DNA of 19,223 nt from Nitrososphaerales archaeon TH5893 (lineage in GTDB: Archaea; Thermoproteota; Nitrososphaeria; Nitrososphaerales; Nitrososphaeraceae). A program made the translations under genes and the position numbers. This document shows, in pieces, positions 1 through 6,769 of the stretch (position 1 is its first letter; every line of letters starts with the position of its first letter). The stretch is taken from contig JAATVT010000210.1 in the NCBI GenBank assembly GCA_014523685.1, positions 1-19,223 on the forward strand. The letters run 5' to 3'. The notes below the pieces were generated by a model. It was not told where the DNA came from. It saw only the letters and a program-made list of their open reading frames with translations, and searched no databases.

Positions 1-875
1 ATAATTTTTTTTTCTTCCATAAGGCGGTACTCAGTCATCACACCTTGCTCGTTGACTTTGTCTATGATTTCTCGAACACCTTCACTTCCGGAATAAGAAG
101 TGTCCATTGTTATAATGACGTTCTTTTGCAGTCGATAGTCGAGATATTCCTCTTTTAGAAAATTTTCCTTTGTCGGACCCGGACCTGCTACAATAAGACC
201 CTTCACATTGAATTGATCGATAAATGCGGTATGTGCGTGTTCTGCAACTCTGCGATAATATTCGTTTAGCTCGTTATCACGAAGTCTCTCAAATCTGCGG
301 GCCGATTGACCTCCCTGTCTATGCTTTCCTGCAACTCCAGACGTTAGTGAGTCGACTACCTCCCACCTATCTCCAGTCAATATTCCTAGTCCCGCTTCCT
401 GAGTGTCGATCGATAGAATCCCCATCACCTTATCGTCTTTCATCATATCCTTTAGATGGTCAGTCCAAAAGTGATCATCACATCTATATAGATTGATTTG
501 AACCGGTTTAGGAGGAAGAACAGGATATATTTCTATTTTTTCGTTACCAAAACCCTTGGAATTAGGAATGGCGCCACAAAATATCACTAACCCATTATTA
601 GGGGTTTCTTTGAAGAGTTTGAGATATTCTATAGTCCGGCTGAGGGCGTCTTGAACATGTGTTCTCGTCAAATCCGATTTTATGTTCGATGCCGTGCCCG
701 CCTCGTTTCTAAGCTGAGATATAACATCGAATAACGGCCTCTTTGGAGGAACATACACAGTGACCAGTTCAGTGCCATGTCCTGAAATATTAGATAACAT
801 ATTCAACATTTTAGTCAGTTTGTATCTCTTGACAGAGTCCCAGTTTTGATTAGAATTAGTTTTACTAACTGTCAC
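1..875 (-). CDS. prf1: Peptide chain release factor aRF1, 5' part (cut by window edge)
   Basis: Archaeal/eukaryotic class 1 release factor, which reads all three stop codons in the ribosomal A site and triggers release of the finished protein. About 291 N-terminal codons are visible and the frame is open to the left edge. Diagnostic motifs are in order: NIKS (stop-codon decoding), a YxCxxxF element (YRCDDHF), and GGQ within GKHRQGGQSARRF (peptidyl-tRNA hydrolysis). There is no ATG at the expected N-terminus. A GTG at 873-875 follows directly after an in-frame stop-sense-codon pair (TGA at 879-881), and a TATA box sits about 27 nt upstream, so a leaderless GTG start is the best choice. An ATG 18 codons further in would cut into the first domain. 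It is divergent from the HTH-CBS regulator. The family call is secure; the C-terminal domain is outside the window. Confidence 0.96.
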   Translation of the reverse strand, partial: MTVSKTNSNQNWDSVKRYKLTKMLNMLSNISGHGTELVTVYVPPKRPLFDVISQLRNEAGTASNIKSDLTRTHVQDALSRTIEYLKLFKETPNNGLVIFCGAIPNSKGFGNEKIEIYPVLPPKPVQINLYRCDDHFWTDHLKDMMKDDKVMGILSIDTQEAGLGILTGDRWEVVDSLTSGVAGKHRQGGQSARRFERLRDNELNEYYRRVAEHAHTAFIDQFNVKGLIVAGPGPTKENFLKEEYLDYRLQKNVIITMDTSYSGSEGVREIIDKVNEQGVMTEYRLMEEKKI

Positions 876-898
876 TGATCAAAATTGGCTGGTTCACA

Positions 899-906
899 AT
901 ATAAAA
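899..906 (-). promoter_or_regulatory. TATA box of prf1
   Basis: On the minus strand this reads TTTTATAT. Its centre lies about 27 nt before the GTG start at 875, the spacing expected when transcription begins at the start codon (leaderless mRNA). Confidence 0.65.
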
Positions 907-1004
907 CTTCATTTTACATGATTTCCTATTGTTTCATTCGTCGCTATTCCGGAAAGTATTGCTCTATGCCTATTTTTTCAATAAACATATGTAAAGGGTC
1001 AAGA

Positions 1005-1010
1005 TTATAA
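1005..1010 (+). promoter_or_regulatory. Possible TATA box of the HTH-CBS gene
   Basis: TTATAA within an A/T-rich stretch, centred about 40 nt before the ATG at 1047, which would give a leader of roughly 12 nt. The motif is plausible but short, and no competing TATA lies closer. Confidence 0.4.
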
Positions 1011-1046
1011 GAGAGAAGTCTTGATGAATGCAAGGCAAATCTACAA

Positions 1047-1601
1047 ATGCTACCCACTCTCGAATATATAAAACAAAGTAGAAGACGGCTAGGTATTACC
1101 CAAAGAAAACTAGCGGACCTTGCGGGAATTAGCACATCCATGATTAATCAAATAGAGTGTGGAAGGTGTAAACCAAGTTATGATACTGCAAGAAAGATTT
1201 TCGAAATACTTACATCCCTAGAGCAGCAGCATTCAGTAAAAGCAAGTGATATTTGTAGTCGCGAATTGATCTCTGTGCAAAAAAATGAATCTCTACATAC
1301 GGCGATTACAAAGATGAGGAGCAACTCTATAAGTCAAGTTCCAGTTTTTGATGGAAGCCGTGTTATTGGTCTCATTAGTGAAGACGGATTGGCAAGAAAT
1401 ATGATTGAAAAGGAGGAAAAACAACTCGGCAAAATGCTAATAACTGTAATGATGGATCCTCCTCCCCCAATTGTTGATGAGGGCGTGCCTGCAAAAGCAA
1501 TTATTCCACTAGTAAGGTTTTCAAAATGCGTTCTGGTAAGCGAAAAGGGAACAGTCAATGGAATAATAACTCTTTCAGACACTCTGAAGATGGTAGAATA
1601 A
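1047..1601 (+). CDS. HTH (XRE-type) and twin-CBS-domain transcriptional regulator
   Basis: A 184-residue protein with a Cro/CI-type helix-turn-helix (about residues 7-60, core GITQRKLADLAGISTSMINQ) followed by two CBS motifs (about 67-120 and 126-183). The first CBS has the usual core of alternating hydrophobics around VPVFDGSRVIGLIS. In this archaeal family the CBS pair is thought to bind an adenine nucleotide or related ligand and adjust DNA binding; the ligand here cannot be read from sequence. The upstream reading frame offers no earlier ATG, so 1047 is the start. It is divergent from prf1 across a shared 171-bp region and convergent with a small Cys-rich ORF. Targets are unknown; autoregulation or control of the divergent promoter is inference only. 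Confidence 0.9.
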   Translation: MLPTLEYIKQSRRRLGITQRKLADLAGISTSMINQIECGRCKPSYDTARKIFEILTSLEQQHSVKASDICSRELISVQKNESLHTAITKMRSNSISQVPVFDGSRVIGLISEDGLARNMIEKEEKQLGKMLITVMMDPPPPIVDEGVPAKAIIPLVRFSKCVLVSEKGTVNGIITLSDTLKMVE

Positions 1602-1615
1602 CACCCTCTTCATAC

Positions 1616-1762
1616 TTATGACCCTTCAGAGAGATCCTCAAGCCCATTACAACAGTCAGCAACCTTTATGCATTCACAACAAATGCTTATATTGCTGTTT
1701 TGAGGCAACAGGGAGCCACATAGAGCACAACTCCTATCGGCCACCAATATTGAGCCTCCCAT
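1616..1762 (-). CDS. Putative 48-aa zinc-binding microprotein (two CxxC pairs)
   Basis: I do not recognise a named family. The frame encodes 48 residues starting at an ATG preceded by an in-frame stop. Cysteines sit at 12 and 15 (CALC) and at 28, 29 and 31 (CCEC), with another pair at 37-38, the layout of a small zinc ribbon. A TATA-like TCTAAAAAATAG lies about 24 nt upstream on the same strand, so it may have its own leaderless transcript or follow cysS, whose stop is 65 bp upstream. It is convergent with the HTH-CBS gene, with 14 bp between stops. Two CxxC pairs in a random 48-codon frame would be unusual, and such small proteins are common in this lineage, but the coding call rests on this pattern alone. 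Confidence 0.5.
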   Translation of the reverse strand: MGGSILVADRSCALCGSLLPQNSNISICCECIKVADCCNGLEDLSEGS

Positions 1763-1827
1763 TATCTTCGTTCATTATCTATTTTTTAGACATCAGTGCA
1801 AGATATTTTAATATTCCGTAGATAAAA

Positions 1828-3237
1828 TTATGTTATATTTGCGCGTCCACTTGAAGCATCAAATTTCATCCATATCGTTCTTTTCTTATGATCGATTAGC
1901 CTAACGGAATATTCGTCATCAAGTTTTTTTCTGATGGTATCTGATTCAGCAAATCTTCGTTCCTGTCTCAAACTATTTCGTACTCCTATGAGCGCTTCGA
2001 TTTGGAGCCTGTCTACTTCAGACGGCTCTGCTACTCGCAAGCCCAGAATGTTTAGAAAGTTGTTGAACTGAGGCATTGCTATTTCTGCCATATCTTTCGT
2101 TAACTTTTCATCTGCTGCGAATATATTTATCTCGTTGACGAAGCTCATAAATATACTGAGTGCCAATGCGGTATTCATATTATCTTCCATCGCTGATTCA
2201 AATGTATGTTCAGTTTCACTAAGTAGTCTTTTGATTTCATCCGTTTTCCCTCGCGAACCGATGGCAAATCGAAGTTCATAAGCGCAGACTTCAATTTGCC
2301 GCCACTTTTGCAGGCATGCCATTAGCGATTGATCATCATAGCTAAGGGGTTTGGAAAAGTGTCCAGAAATGGAATAAATTCTAATAGCGTTTGTTCCCCA
2401 TTTGTGTATTGCATCTGTGACTGAGATAATATTTCCTGTAGACTTTGACATTTTCTCGGCATTTATACTGACCATGCCGACATGTAACCAACATCTAGCC
2501 ATTTCCTTTCCAGATAAAGATTCTGATTGTGCAATCTCATTCTCATGATGTGGAAAAATTAGATCATTGCCCCCTCCATGTATATCGAATGAATCTCCCA
2601 AATACTTAGACGCCATAACAGAGCACTCAATGTGCCAGCCAGGCCTCCCGCTACCCCAAGGACTAGTCCAGTTTGGTTGATCGGGATATAATTTCCAGAG
2701 AGCAAAGTCGAGCGGGTCACGCTTTAGCGGATCTACCTCAATTCTGGATCCTGATTCTAGTTCTTCGATTGTCTTTTTTGATAATTTCCCGTAATTGTCA
2801 AAAGATGGGACATGGAAGTAAACTCCGTTAGGTGATATGTAAGCATAACCCTTTTTCAGCAAGATACCAATAAAGTTAATTATATCGGAAATATGCTCTG
2901 TGACGAGAGGGTATTTGTCCGCCCGCATGACATTAAGAGAATCGAAATCCACATAGTATTCATCGATATACCTTTTTGCTATTTCCTCTGGCCTGACACC
3001 TTCCTTCCTTGCTCTAATTATTATTTTATCATCTATATCTGTAAAGTTCTGGACGTACTTTACTTTAAATCCTTTAGATAGCATGTACCTGCGCAGGACA
3101 TCAAAAAATATAATCGTCCTGGCGTGACCAATATGGGAATGGTCATAAACCGTGACACCACAAACGTACATTTTTACAATGTCGTCATTAGGACGAAAAT
3201 TTTCGATACTGTTTGAAAGTTTATTGTACAGCTTCAC
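1828..3237 (-). CDS. cysS: Cysteinyl-tRNA synthetase
   Basis: Class I aminoacyl-tRNA synthetase that charges tRNA-Cys with cysteine in the cytoplasm. The 469 residues match the usual family length of about 460-475. HIGH is at 35-38 and KMSKS at 262-266. The zinc ligands that select cysteine are all present: C26, C205, H230 and E234, matching the C/C/H/E pattern of the bacterial enzyme. The C-terminal half is the expected helical anticodon-binding part. The start is GTG at 3235-3237, backed by a strong Shine-Dalgarno sequence. The presence of CysS means that the SepRS/SepCysS route of methanogens is not needed for Cys-tRNA. It lies 48 bp downstream of the Rieske gene on the same strand and may be cotranscribed with it. 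Confidence 0.97.
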   Translation of the reverse strand: MKLYNKLSNSIENFRPNDDIVKMYVCGVTVYDHSHIGHARTIIFFDVLRRYMLSKGFKVKYVQNFTDIDDKIIIRARKEGVRPEEIAKRYIDEYYVDFDSLNVMRADKYPLVTEHISDIINFIGILLKKGYAYISPNGVYFHVPSFDNYGKLSKKTIEELESGSRIEVDPLKRDPLDFALWKLYPDQPNWTSPWGSGRPGWHIECSVMASKYLGDSFDIHGGGNDLIFPHHENEIAQSESLSGKEMARCWLHVGMVSINAEKMSKSTGNIISVTDAIHKWGTNAIRIYSISGHFSKPLSYDDQSLMACLQKWRQIEVCAYELRFAIGSRGKTDEIKRLLSETEHTFESAMEDNMNTALALSIFMSFVNEINIFAADEKLTKDMAEIAMPQFNNFLNILGLRVAEPSEVDRLQIEALIGVRNSLRQERRFAESDTIRKKLDDEYSVRLIDHKKRTIWMKFDASSGRANIT

Positions 3238-3244
3238 CCCTTTT

Positions 3245-3251
3245 CCCTCCT
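3245..3251 (-). promoter_or_regulatory. Strong Shine-Dalgarno site that fixes the GTG start of cysS
   Basis: On the minus strand this reads AGGAGGG, seven bases before GTG. It is the clearest ribosome binding site in the window and sits before a gene inside a transcription unit, whereas promoter-proximal genes here mostly lack one. Confidence 0.75.
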
Positions 3252-3285
3252 AATACCACATTTATTAATTCAATGCATCTCCATC

Positions 3286-3591
3286 CTATACGTCTAGGTA
3301 GAGATCATTTCCTTTGATGATTACCTCATAGGTCGTCAGTTTAACTCCTTTAACATAATCTAGCAGCTCACCTGTCCTAACGTTGTAATGCCAGGAATGT
3401 AGGGGGCATTCCACAATTTCACCATCGACGCGACCTGGCGCTAGAGAGCCGTCCTGATGTCTGCACAAAGCATCAATTGCGTAATATTTTCCTTTGGTAT
3501 AGAATACAGCGATCCTAGCATTTTCTATTTTTACTTCCTTTCCCTTATTCTCTTGAATTTCACTTCTGCGCGCTACTTTATGCAGTACCAT
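3286..3591 (-). CDS. Rieske-type [2Fe-2S] ferredoxin
   Basis: Small soluble Rieske protein of 101 residues, an electron carrier. The cluster ligands are present as C43-x-H45 and C62-x2-H65, in CRH and CPLHSWHY boxes 17 residues apart. There is no signal peptide or membrane anchor, so it is cytoplasmic and resembles the small ferredoxin component of Rieske oxygenases or NirD-like proteins, not a bc1-type subunit. The ATG at 3591 was chosen over a TTG two codons earlier because a TATA box lies about 28 nt upstream. Neighbours are ahcY upstream and cysS downstream, neither an obvious redox partner. The missing second disulfide-forming cysteine pair is also typical of ferredoxin-like, low-potential Rieske proteins. 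The partner enzyme is unknown. Confidence 0.9.
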   Translation of the reverse strand: MVLHKVARRSEIQENKGKEVKIENARIAVFYTKGKYYAIDALCRHQDGSLAPGRVDGEIVECPLHSWHYNVRTGELLDYVKGVKLTTYEVIIKGNDLYLDV

Positions 3592-3615
3592 TTCCAATTG
3601 TCTTGAGCATTATCG

Positions 3616-3623
3616 TATTTTAT
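3616..3623 (-). promoter_or_regulatory. TATA box of the Rieske ferredoxin gene
   Basis: Reads ATAAAATA on the minus strand, centred about 28 nt before the ATG at 3591. It indicates a leaderless transcript and a promoter separate from ahcY. Confidence 0.6.
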
Positions 3624-3679
3624 GTTTTATGACATTTATTTGGCGAAAACCGTCAGATCAGATGCTTCCGTGCAGAAAA

Positions 3680-4909
3680 TCAAACAGAATTTTTGTAAGC
3701 TTTCTGAATCCTGGTAAGGCTGTCCAATTTTATTTTCATCGCTTCTATGCAATAGCGAGCCACAGTATTATTTACATGGTTGGGAACTTTGTATAATCTA
3801 TTCCTTAGCTTGTCATGATATTTAGCGATAAATAGAATTGAGAAAATCTGGTTAGCAAAGGATAAAGACATAACCTCTGGGGGGTGGCCTTCCCCACTAA
3901 CCAAGTTAATTACTCGACCTTTACATACAAGATAGATCTTTCTATCTTGAATGTAAAATGCATCTACATTCTCTCTAACAGGTAACGGGTTGGTATCCTG
4001 TTCATATAGGTATTTGACATCAATCTCGACATCAAAATGCCCAGTATTGGCTAAAATTACACCAGGCTTCATTTTAACAATATGCTCTTTTCTGATTACG
4101 TTAGTTTGACCTGTACAAGTTATAAAAATGTCACCACTATCTGCAACATCAGCTAGCCTTTTTACATCGTATCCATCCATACATGCCTCCAGTGCCTTGA
4201 TAGGATCTATCTCGGTGATTGTTACTATCCCACCCATCCCTCTGGCCCTGGTTGCCACACCTTTCCCCACCCAACCATAACCGCATACGACAACTCTCTT
4301 ACCGGCAACAAGGATACCTGTTGCCCTCATTAACCCGTCGAGAGTACTTTGACCGGTACCAAATCTGTTGTCAAACAGATATTTAGTAGGAGCATCATTT
4401 ACGCCGACTACTGGATAGATGAGACCCTTCTTTATCTGCAGAGCTCTTAAGCGCGTGATTCCTGTTGTAGTCTCCTCCGTTCCGCCAATAATTCCCTTCC
4501 GCCGAAGGCTGTTCGCTCTTACGTGTAATTCTGCACCATCATCGGTGAGAATTTGTGGATCAGAACTTATGACCTTTCTCAGGCATTCATTAAATTCCTT
4601 CTCGTTCTGTCCTTGCCAAGCATAAATTGAGATTCCTTGATTAGAGAGAAACGCGGCAACATCATCTTGTGTGGAAAGAGGGTTAGCAGAACAAGCAGTA
4701 ATCCTAGCTCCCAAATCTTTTGCTGCCATCAATAGAACAGCTGTCTCTTTTGTTATGTGTAAACAGAACCCTAGCTTGTAGCCAGCTAGGGGCTGTCGAC
4801 TCATATATTTCTCTTTAATTTTCGAAATTATCCCCATGTGATCATGAGCCCAAAGAAATGATAATTCACCCCTCGCTGTCGATGCAGTCTTGGCGATATT
4901 GCTTCTCAA
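3680..4909 (-). CDS. ahcY: S-adenosylhomocysteine hydrolase (archaeal type)
   Basis: Reversible NAD-dependent hydrolysis of S-adenosylhomocysteine to homocysteine and adenosine, clearing the inhibitory product of methyltransferases. It has 409 residues. Seen are the substrate-domain stretch GFCLHITKETAVLL, the DDGAELH active-site region, the NAD-binding GYGWVGKGVA and NTGHFDVEI. The C-terminus ends shortly after KLDSLTRIQKAY, without the K/Y-bearing tail (KPxxYRY) of eukaryotic enzymes; short tails are normal for archaeal and Thermotoga homologues. The only start that keeps the conserved first helix (GELSFLWAHDHM) is TTG at 4907-4909, since an in-frame TAG follows six codons upstream. The first ATG would delete about 24 residues. 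In some archaea this family acts on S-inosylhomocysteine, which sequence alone does not exclude. Confidence 0.96.
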   Translation of the reverse strand: MRSNIAKTASTARGELSFLWAHDHMGIISKIKEKYMSRQPLAGYKLGFCLHITKETAVLLMAAKDLGARITACSANPLSTQDDVAAFLSNQGISIYAWQGQNEKEFNECLRKVISSDPQILTDDGAELHVRANSLRRKGIIGGTEETTTGITRLRALQIKKGLIYPVVGVNDAPTKYLFDNRFGTGQSTLDGLMRATGILVAGKRVVVCGYGWVGKGVATRARGMGGIVTITEIDPIKALEACMDGYDVKRLADVADSGDIFITCTGQTNVIRKEHIVKMKPGVILANTGHFDVEIDVKYLYEQDTNPLPVRENVDAFYIQDRKIYLVCKGRVINLVSGEGHPPEVMSLSFANQIFSILFIAKYHDKLRNRLYKVPNHVNNTVARYCIEAMKIKLDSLTRIQKAYKNSV

Positions 4910-4941
4910 GTATAGTAGGTCGTTCTAAGGTAATGATAGGC

Positions 4942-4949
4942 TATAAAGA
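4942..4949 (-). promoter_or_regulatory. Likely TATA box of ahcY
   Basis: Reads CTTTATAG-like on the minus strand, about 35 nt before the TTG start, leaving a leader of about 8 nt. It is the best A/T box in this interval for leftward transcription. Confidence 0.45.
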
Positions 4950-5087
4950 TGACACATGCTATCACATCCTTGCAAATTGAGATAAGGCATCGGGAAGTCG
5001 AGTAAGAGCTCAGGTAAAGTGAATCATTATAGACTATCACAAAAGGAAATATGATGGGGAAGACAAAAATATGATATAATAATTAAG

Positions 5088-5255
5088 ATGATACCATGCG
5101 ACGTGAATTCATTGATATTTAGGGACTGGCAGGATGAAACAATGGAGAAAATTTTACCACCTCAGGAATCCCTAAGTAACACCCCAATGAACAGTCGCCA
5201 AAGGTATCGCATCCTAGGTTGGAATTCTATAAATTTTGTATACAAATTAAAATGA
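5088..5255 (+). CDS. Doubtful 55-aa ORF upstream of nadM
   Basis: An ATG-initiated frame of 55 residues ends 13 bp before the nadM start. The product is basic near its end, has a single cysteine, no membrane segment and no motif I recognise. There is no Shine-Dalgarno site, and the nearest TATA-like run (about 5073-5082) is too close to the ATG for a transcript that includes it. It may be a chance frame in regulatory DNA. It is recorded because it fills much of an otherwise empty gap and is cut-and-dried only by comparison with relatives. Confidence 0.2.
   Translation: MIPCDVNSLIFRDWQDETMEKILPPQESLSNTPMNSRQRYRILGWNSINFVYKLK
5239..5246 (+). promoter_or_regulatory. Possible TATA box of nadM
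   Basis: TATACAAA centred about 27 nt before the ATG at 5269, matching the leaderless spacing seen elsewhere in the window. A second candidate, CTATAAAT at 5227-5234, would give a leader of about 12 nt. Confidence 0.4.
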
Positions 5256-5268
5256 ACAGGACTAGAAG

Positions 5269-5859
5269 ATGGTAAATACCAATATTCGCAGGATGGCACT
5301 AATTGGTAGATTCCAGCCATTTCACAACGGACACCTGCTTCTAGTAAGACAAATTCTCAAAGAGAGTAATGAAGTATTGGTCGTAATCGGTAGTGCCCAG
5401 ATGAATTATACTTTTGAAAATCCCTTTACTGTTGGGGAAAGAATATTGATGATACGAGCTGCACTAATTGAAGGGGAGGTGGACTTGTCGAAGATAATTA
5501 TCGTACCTATTGTTGATGAAGAGGATAATGCAGTATGGTTTCCCAAGTTAGTTTCGATGCTTCCTCCATTCGAAGTCTTGTATTCTGGCAATAAGCTTGT
5601 CGTCACTCTTGCTTCATCTCATTTAGAAGTAAAAAGTCCCAAGTTTGTAAATAGAAAACGGTTCAATGGTTCTTATATTCGGTACAAAATGGTCCGTGGA
5701 GATAAATGGGCCCATCTAGTTTCCAAGTCAGTTTTTGATATCATTTATTCCATGGGCGGCATTGACCGCTTGAAAGCCCTAGCAAAGCACGAAAATCTTG
5801 AGAATTACAAAATGAATAATTTGAAGCGAACTATTTCCCTAAGAAACAAAATAAGGTAG
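5269..5859 (+). CDS. nadM: Nicotinamide-nucleotide adenylyltransferase, archaeal NadM type
   Basis: Joins ATP and NMN to make NAD in the cytoplasm. It is a nucleotidyltransferase of the HxGH superfamily: G13-R14-F15-Q16-P17-F18 runs into H19-N-G-H22, the nucleotide-binding signature of archaeal NadM. Near residue 140 the second signature appears as FNGSYIRYKM, a variant of the family's S/T-x-I-R motif that contacts the triphosphate. The length of 196 is slightly above the usual 170-190 because of a basic C-terminal tail. ATG 5269 is favoured by the upstream TATA spacing; an ATG nine codons later (MALIGRF) is the only real alternative. The gene stands alone on the plus strand, followed 91 bp later by a small zinc ribbon. 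Confidence 0.95.
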   Translation: MVNTNIRRMALIGRFQPFHNGHLLLVRQILKESNEVLVVIGSAQMNYTFENPFTVGERILMIRAALIEGEVDLSKIIIVPIVDEEDNAVWFPKLVSMLPPFEVLYSGNKLVVTLASSHLEVKSPKFVNRKRFNGSYIRYKMVRGDKWAHLVSKSVFDIIYSMGGIDRLKALAKHENLENYKMNNLKRTISLRNKIR

Positions 5860-5950
5860 CCAGTGTAGATTGCCTTGACAGAGCGAAATGATTCCCAACC
5901 CAAAACGTACTTCTATTTTGACAATGTGGATGCTGGTTTTTTGCATTACC

Positions 5951-6082
5951 ATGAGTAAACCTATACGTTCATGTCCCATTTGTCCGAACTGCGGTTCCAA
6001 AAAATTTCGAAAACTGGAACGTGATGATCGGGAACTTGTATTAGTGAAGTGCTTAAAATGTGGACACGATATCAAAATCTGA
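5951..6082 (+). CDS. 43-aa zinc-ribbon protein
   Basis: Small protein with C11-x2-C14 and C34-x2-C37 separated by about 20 residues, the knuckle spacing of a zinc ribbon; an extra cysteine at 8 precedes the first pair. The sequence is basic and charged, with CPNCGSKKF and KCLKCGH boxes, similar in style to the small zinc ribbons of archaeal transcription and ribosome proteins. The start is ATG 5951 (MSKPIRSC). The same frame is open back to an ATG at 5888, but those 21 extra residues look like translated leader. I cannot name a family; nucleic-acid binding is an inference from the fold. It follows nadM on the same strand and is convergent with mce. Confidence 0.75.
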   Translation: MSKPIRSCPICPNCGSKKFRKLERDDRELVLVKCLKCGHDIKI

Positions 6083-6126
6083 CCGAAAATTTGATAACTG
6101 AAATATGCTTTACTATATTGCGACCA

Positions 6127-6143
6127 TTTAGCATCATGCTAAA
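6127..6143. repeat. Perfect 8-bp inverted repeat with 1-nt centre
   Basis: TTTAGCAT-C-ATGCTAAA, a perfect palindrome in the gap between the convergent zinc-ribbon and mce genes. It could be a dimeric protein site or a component of a bidirectional 3' end; the 1-nt spacer makes an RNA hairpin of full length impossible. Confidence 0.6.
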
Positions 6144-6153
6144 CAGCAGTTTC

Positions 6154-6176
6154 GACTAGTTAGGATTAAGCTAGTC
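6154..6176. terminator. Imperfect stem-loop between convergent genes
   Basis: GACTAG pairs with CTAGTC, and three more pairs (TTA/TAA) form inside across a single bulged base, leaving a 4-nt GGAT loop. It sits 13 bp beyond the mce stop and 71 bp beyond the zinc-ribbon stop, so it may mark 3' ends of both. Archaeal termination relies mainly on oligo-T, which is weak here, so the role is uncertain. Confidence 0.4.
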
Positions 6177-6189
6177 TAAATGGATCAAG

Positions 6190-6603
6190 TCATGATTCTG
6201 AGCTCTTATCTGGAGGCGCCTCGCATAATTCTAGCAACACACCGTTCATTGACTTGGGATGTATGAACGTAATTTTTCTTCCGTATGATCCTGTTCTTAA
6301 CTGTCCCAAGATCTTCACCCCATTTTCTGACGCCCTAGATAAGTCATTTGCTATATCATCTGCAGTTATAGCAATGTGGTGTATCCCTTCGCCGTGTTCT
6401 TTTAAATACTTTGAGATAGTGCTGCTCTGGTCTGTCGGTTCCATTAATTCAATTCTAGTATCTTCCAAATTTATCATAGCAACTCTTACTTTCTCATTAT
6501 CAACGACTTCGACTTCTACTTTGTTGGCATTTAGAACCTTCCCGTAATTCTTCACTGCGGCATCGAGATCATTAACCGCTATTGCGACATGGTCTATTCG
6601 CAT
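6190..6603 (-). CDS. mce: Methylmalonyl-CoA epimerase
   Basis: Interconverts the S and R forms of methylmalonyl-CoA so that the product of acyl-CoA carboxylase can enter the mutase. It is a member of the vicinal oxygen chelate (glyoxalase) superfamily with two beta-alpha-beta-beta-beta modules. Metal ligands fit IDHVAIAV (His 4) and the GIHHIAI box, with the late glutamate in GVLLELCE. Start: ATG 6603 gives 137 residues and begins directly at MRIDHVAIAV, as most family members do. An in-frame ATG at 6636 would add 11 unconserved residues and cannot be excluded. It is the last gene of the meaB-mcmA1-mce group, 166 bp after mcmA1, a gap that contains the 10-bp repeats and probably its own promoter. 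Confidence 0.94.
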   Translation of the reverse strand: MRIDHVAIAVNDLDAAVKNYGKVLNANKVEVEVVDNEKVRVAMINLEDTRIELMEPTDQSSTISKYLKEHGEGIHHIAITADDIANDLSRASENGVKILGQLRTGSYGRKITFIHPKSMNGVLLELCEAPPDKSSES

Positions 6604-6731
6604 TTTTATCCAAGTCGGTAGTATGTAATCCGACATAATATTTCTTATGTCATATTCTTTAGGGAAAAGTTGACTTCAAAACCGCCTTATTACCCCGCAC
6701 TAATTGGTTGCAAAAATGACATCCCTATTGC

Positions 6732-6761
6732 CACGGATTATCACGGATTGGCACGAATTGA
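6732..6761. repeat. Three tandem 10-bp direct repeats (CACGGATTNN)
   Basis: Units are CACGGATTAT, CACGGATTGG and CACGAATTGA, joined without gaps in the region between mcmA1 and mce. The first eight bases are identical in units one and two and differ at one base in unit three. The exact 10-bp period places the copies on one face of the helix. On the coding (minus) strand the core reads AATCCGTG. Confidence 0.75.
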
Positions 6762-6769
6762 TCATATTA

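Larger units (their letters stand above)
4910..5268. other. 359-bp divergent intergenic region between ahcY and nadM
   Basis: Holds the promoters of the two divergent genes. Apart from these and one weak 55-codon frame (5088-5255, plus strand), I find no gene, tRNA-like fold or extended repeat. The middle (about 5010-5090) is markedly A/T-rich. Confidence 0.6.

Noticed and set aside
1618..1821. 67-codon plus-strand frame after the HTH-CBS gene
   Set aside because: No domain, no ribosome binding site, odd composition; the antiparallel minus-strand frame with paired CxxC motifs explains the stretch better.
5888..5950. Longer form of the zinc-ribbon protein starting at ATG 5888
   Set aside because: The extra 21 residues are hydrophobic and lack family character; ATG 5951 starts just before the cysteine motif. 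It cannot be fully excluded.
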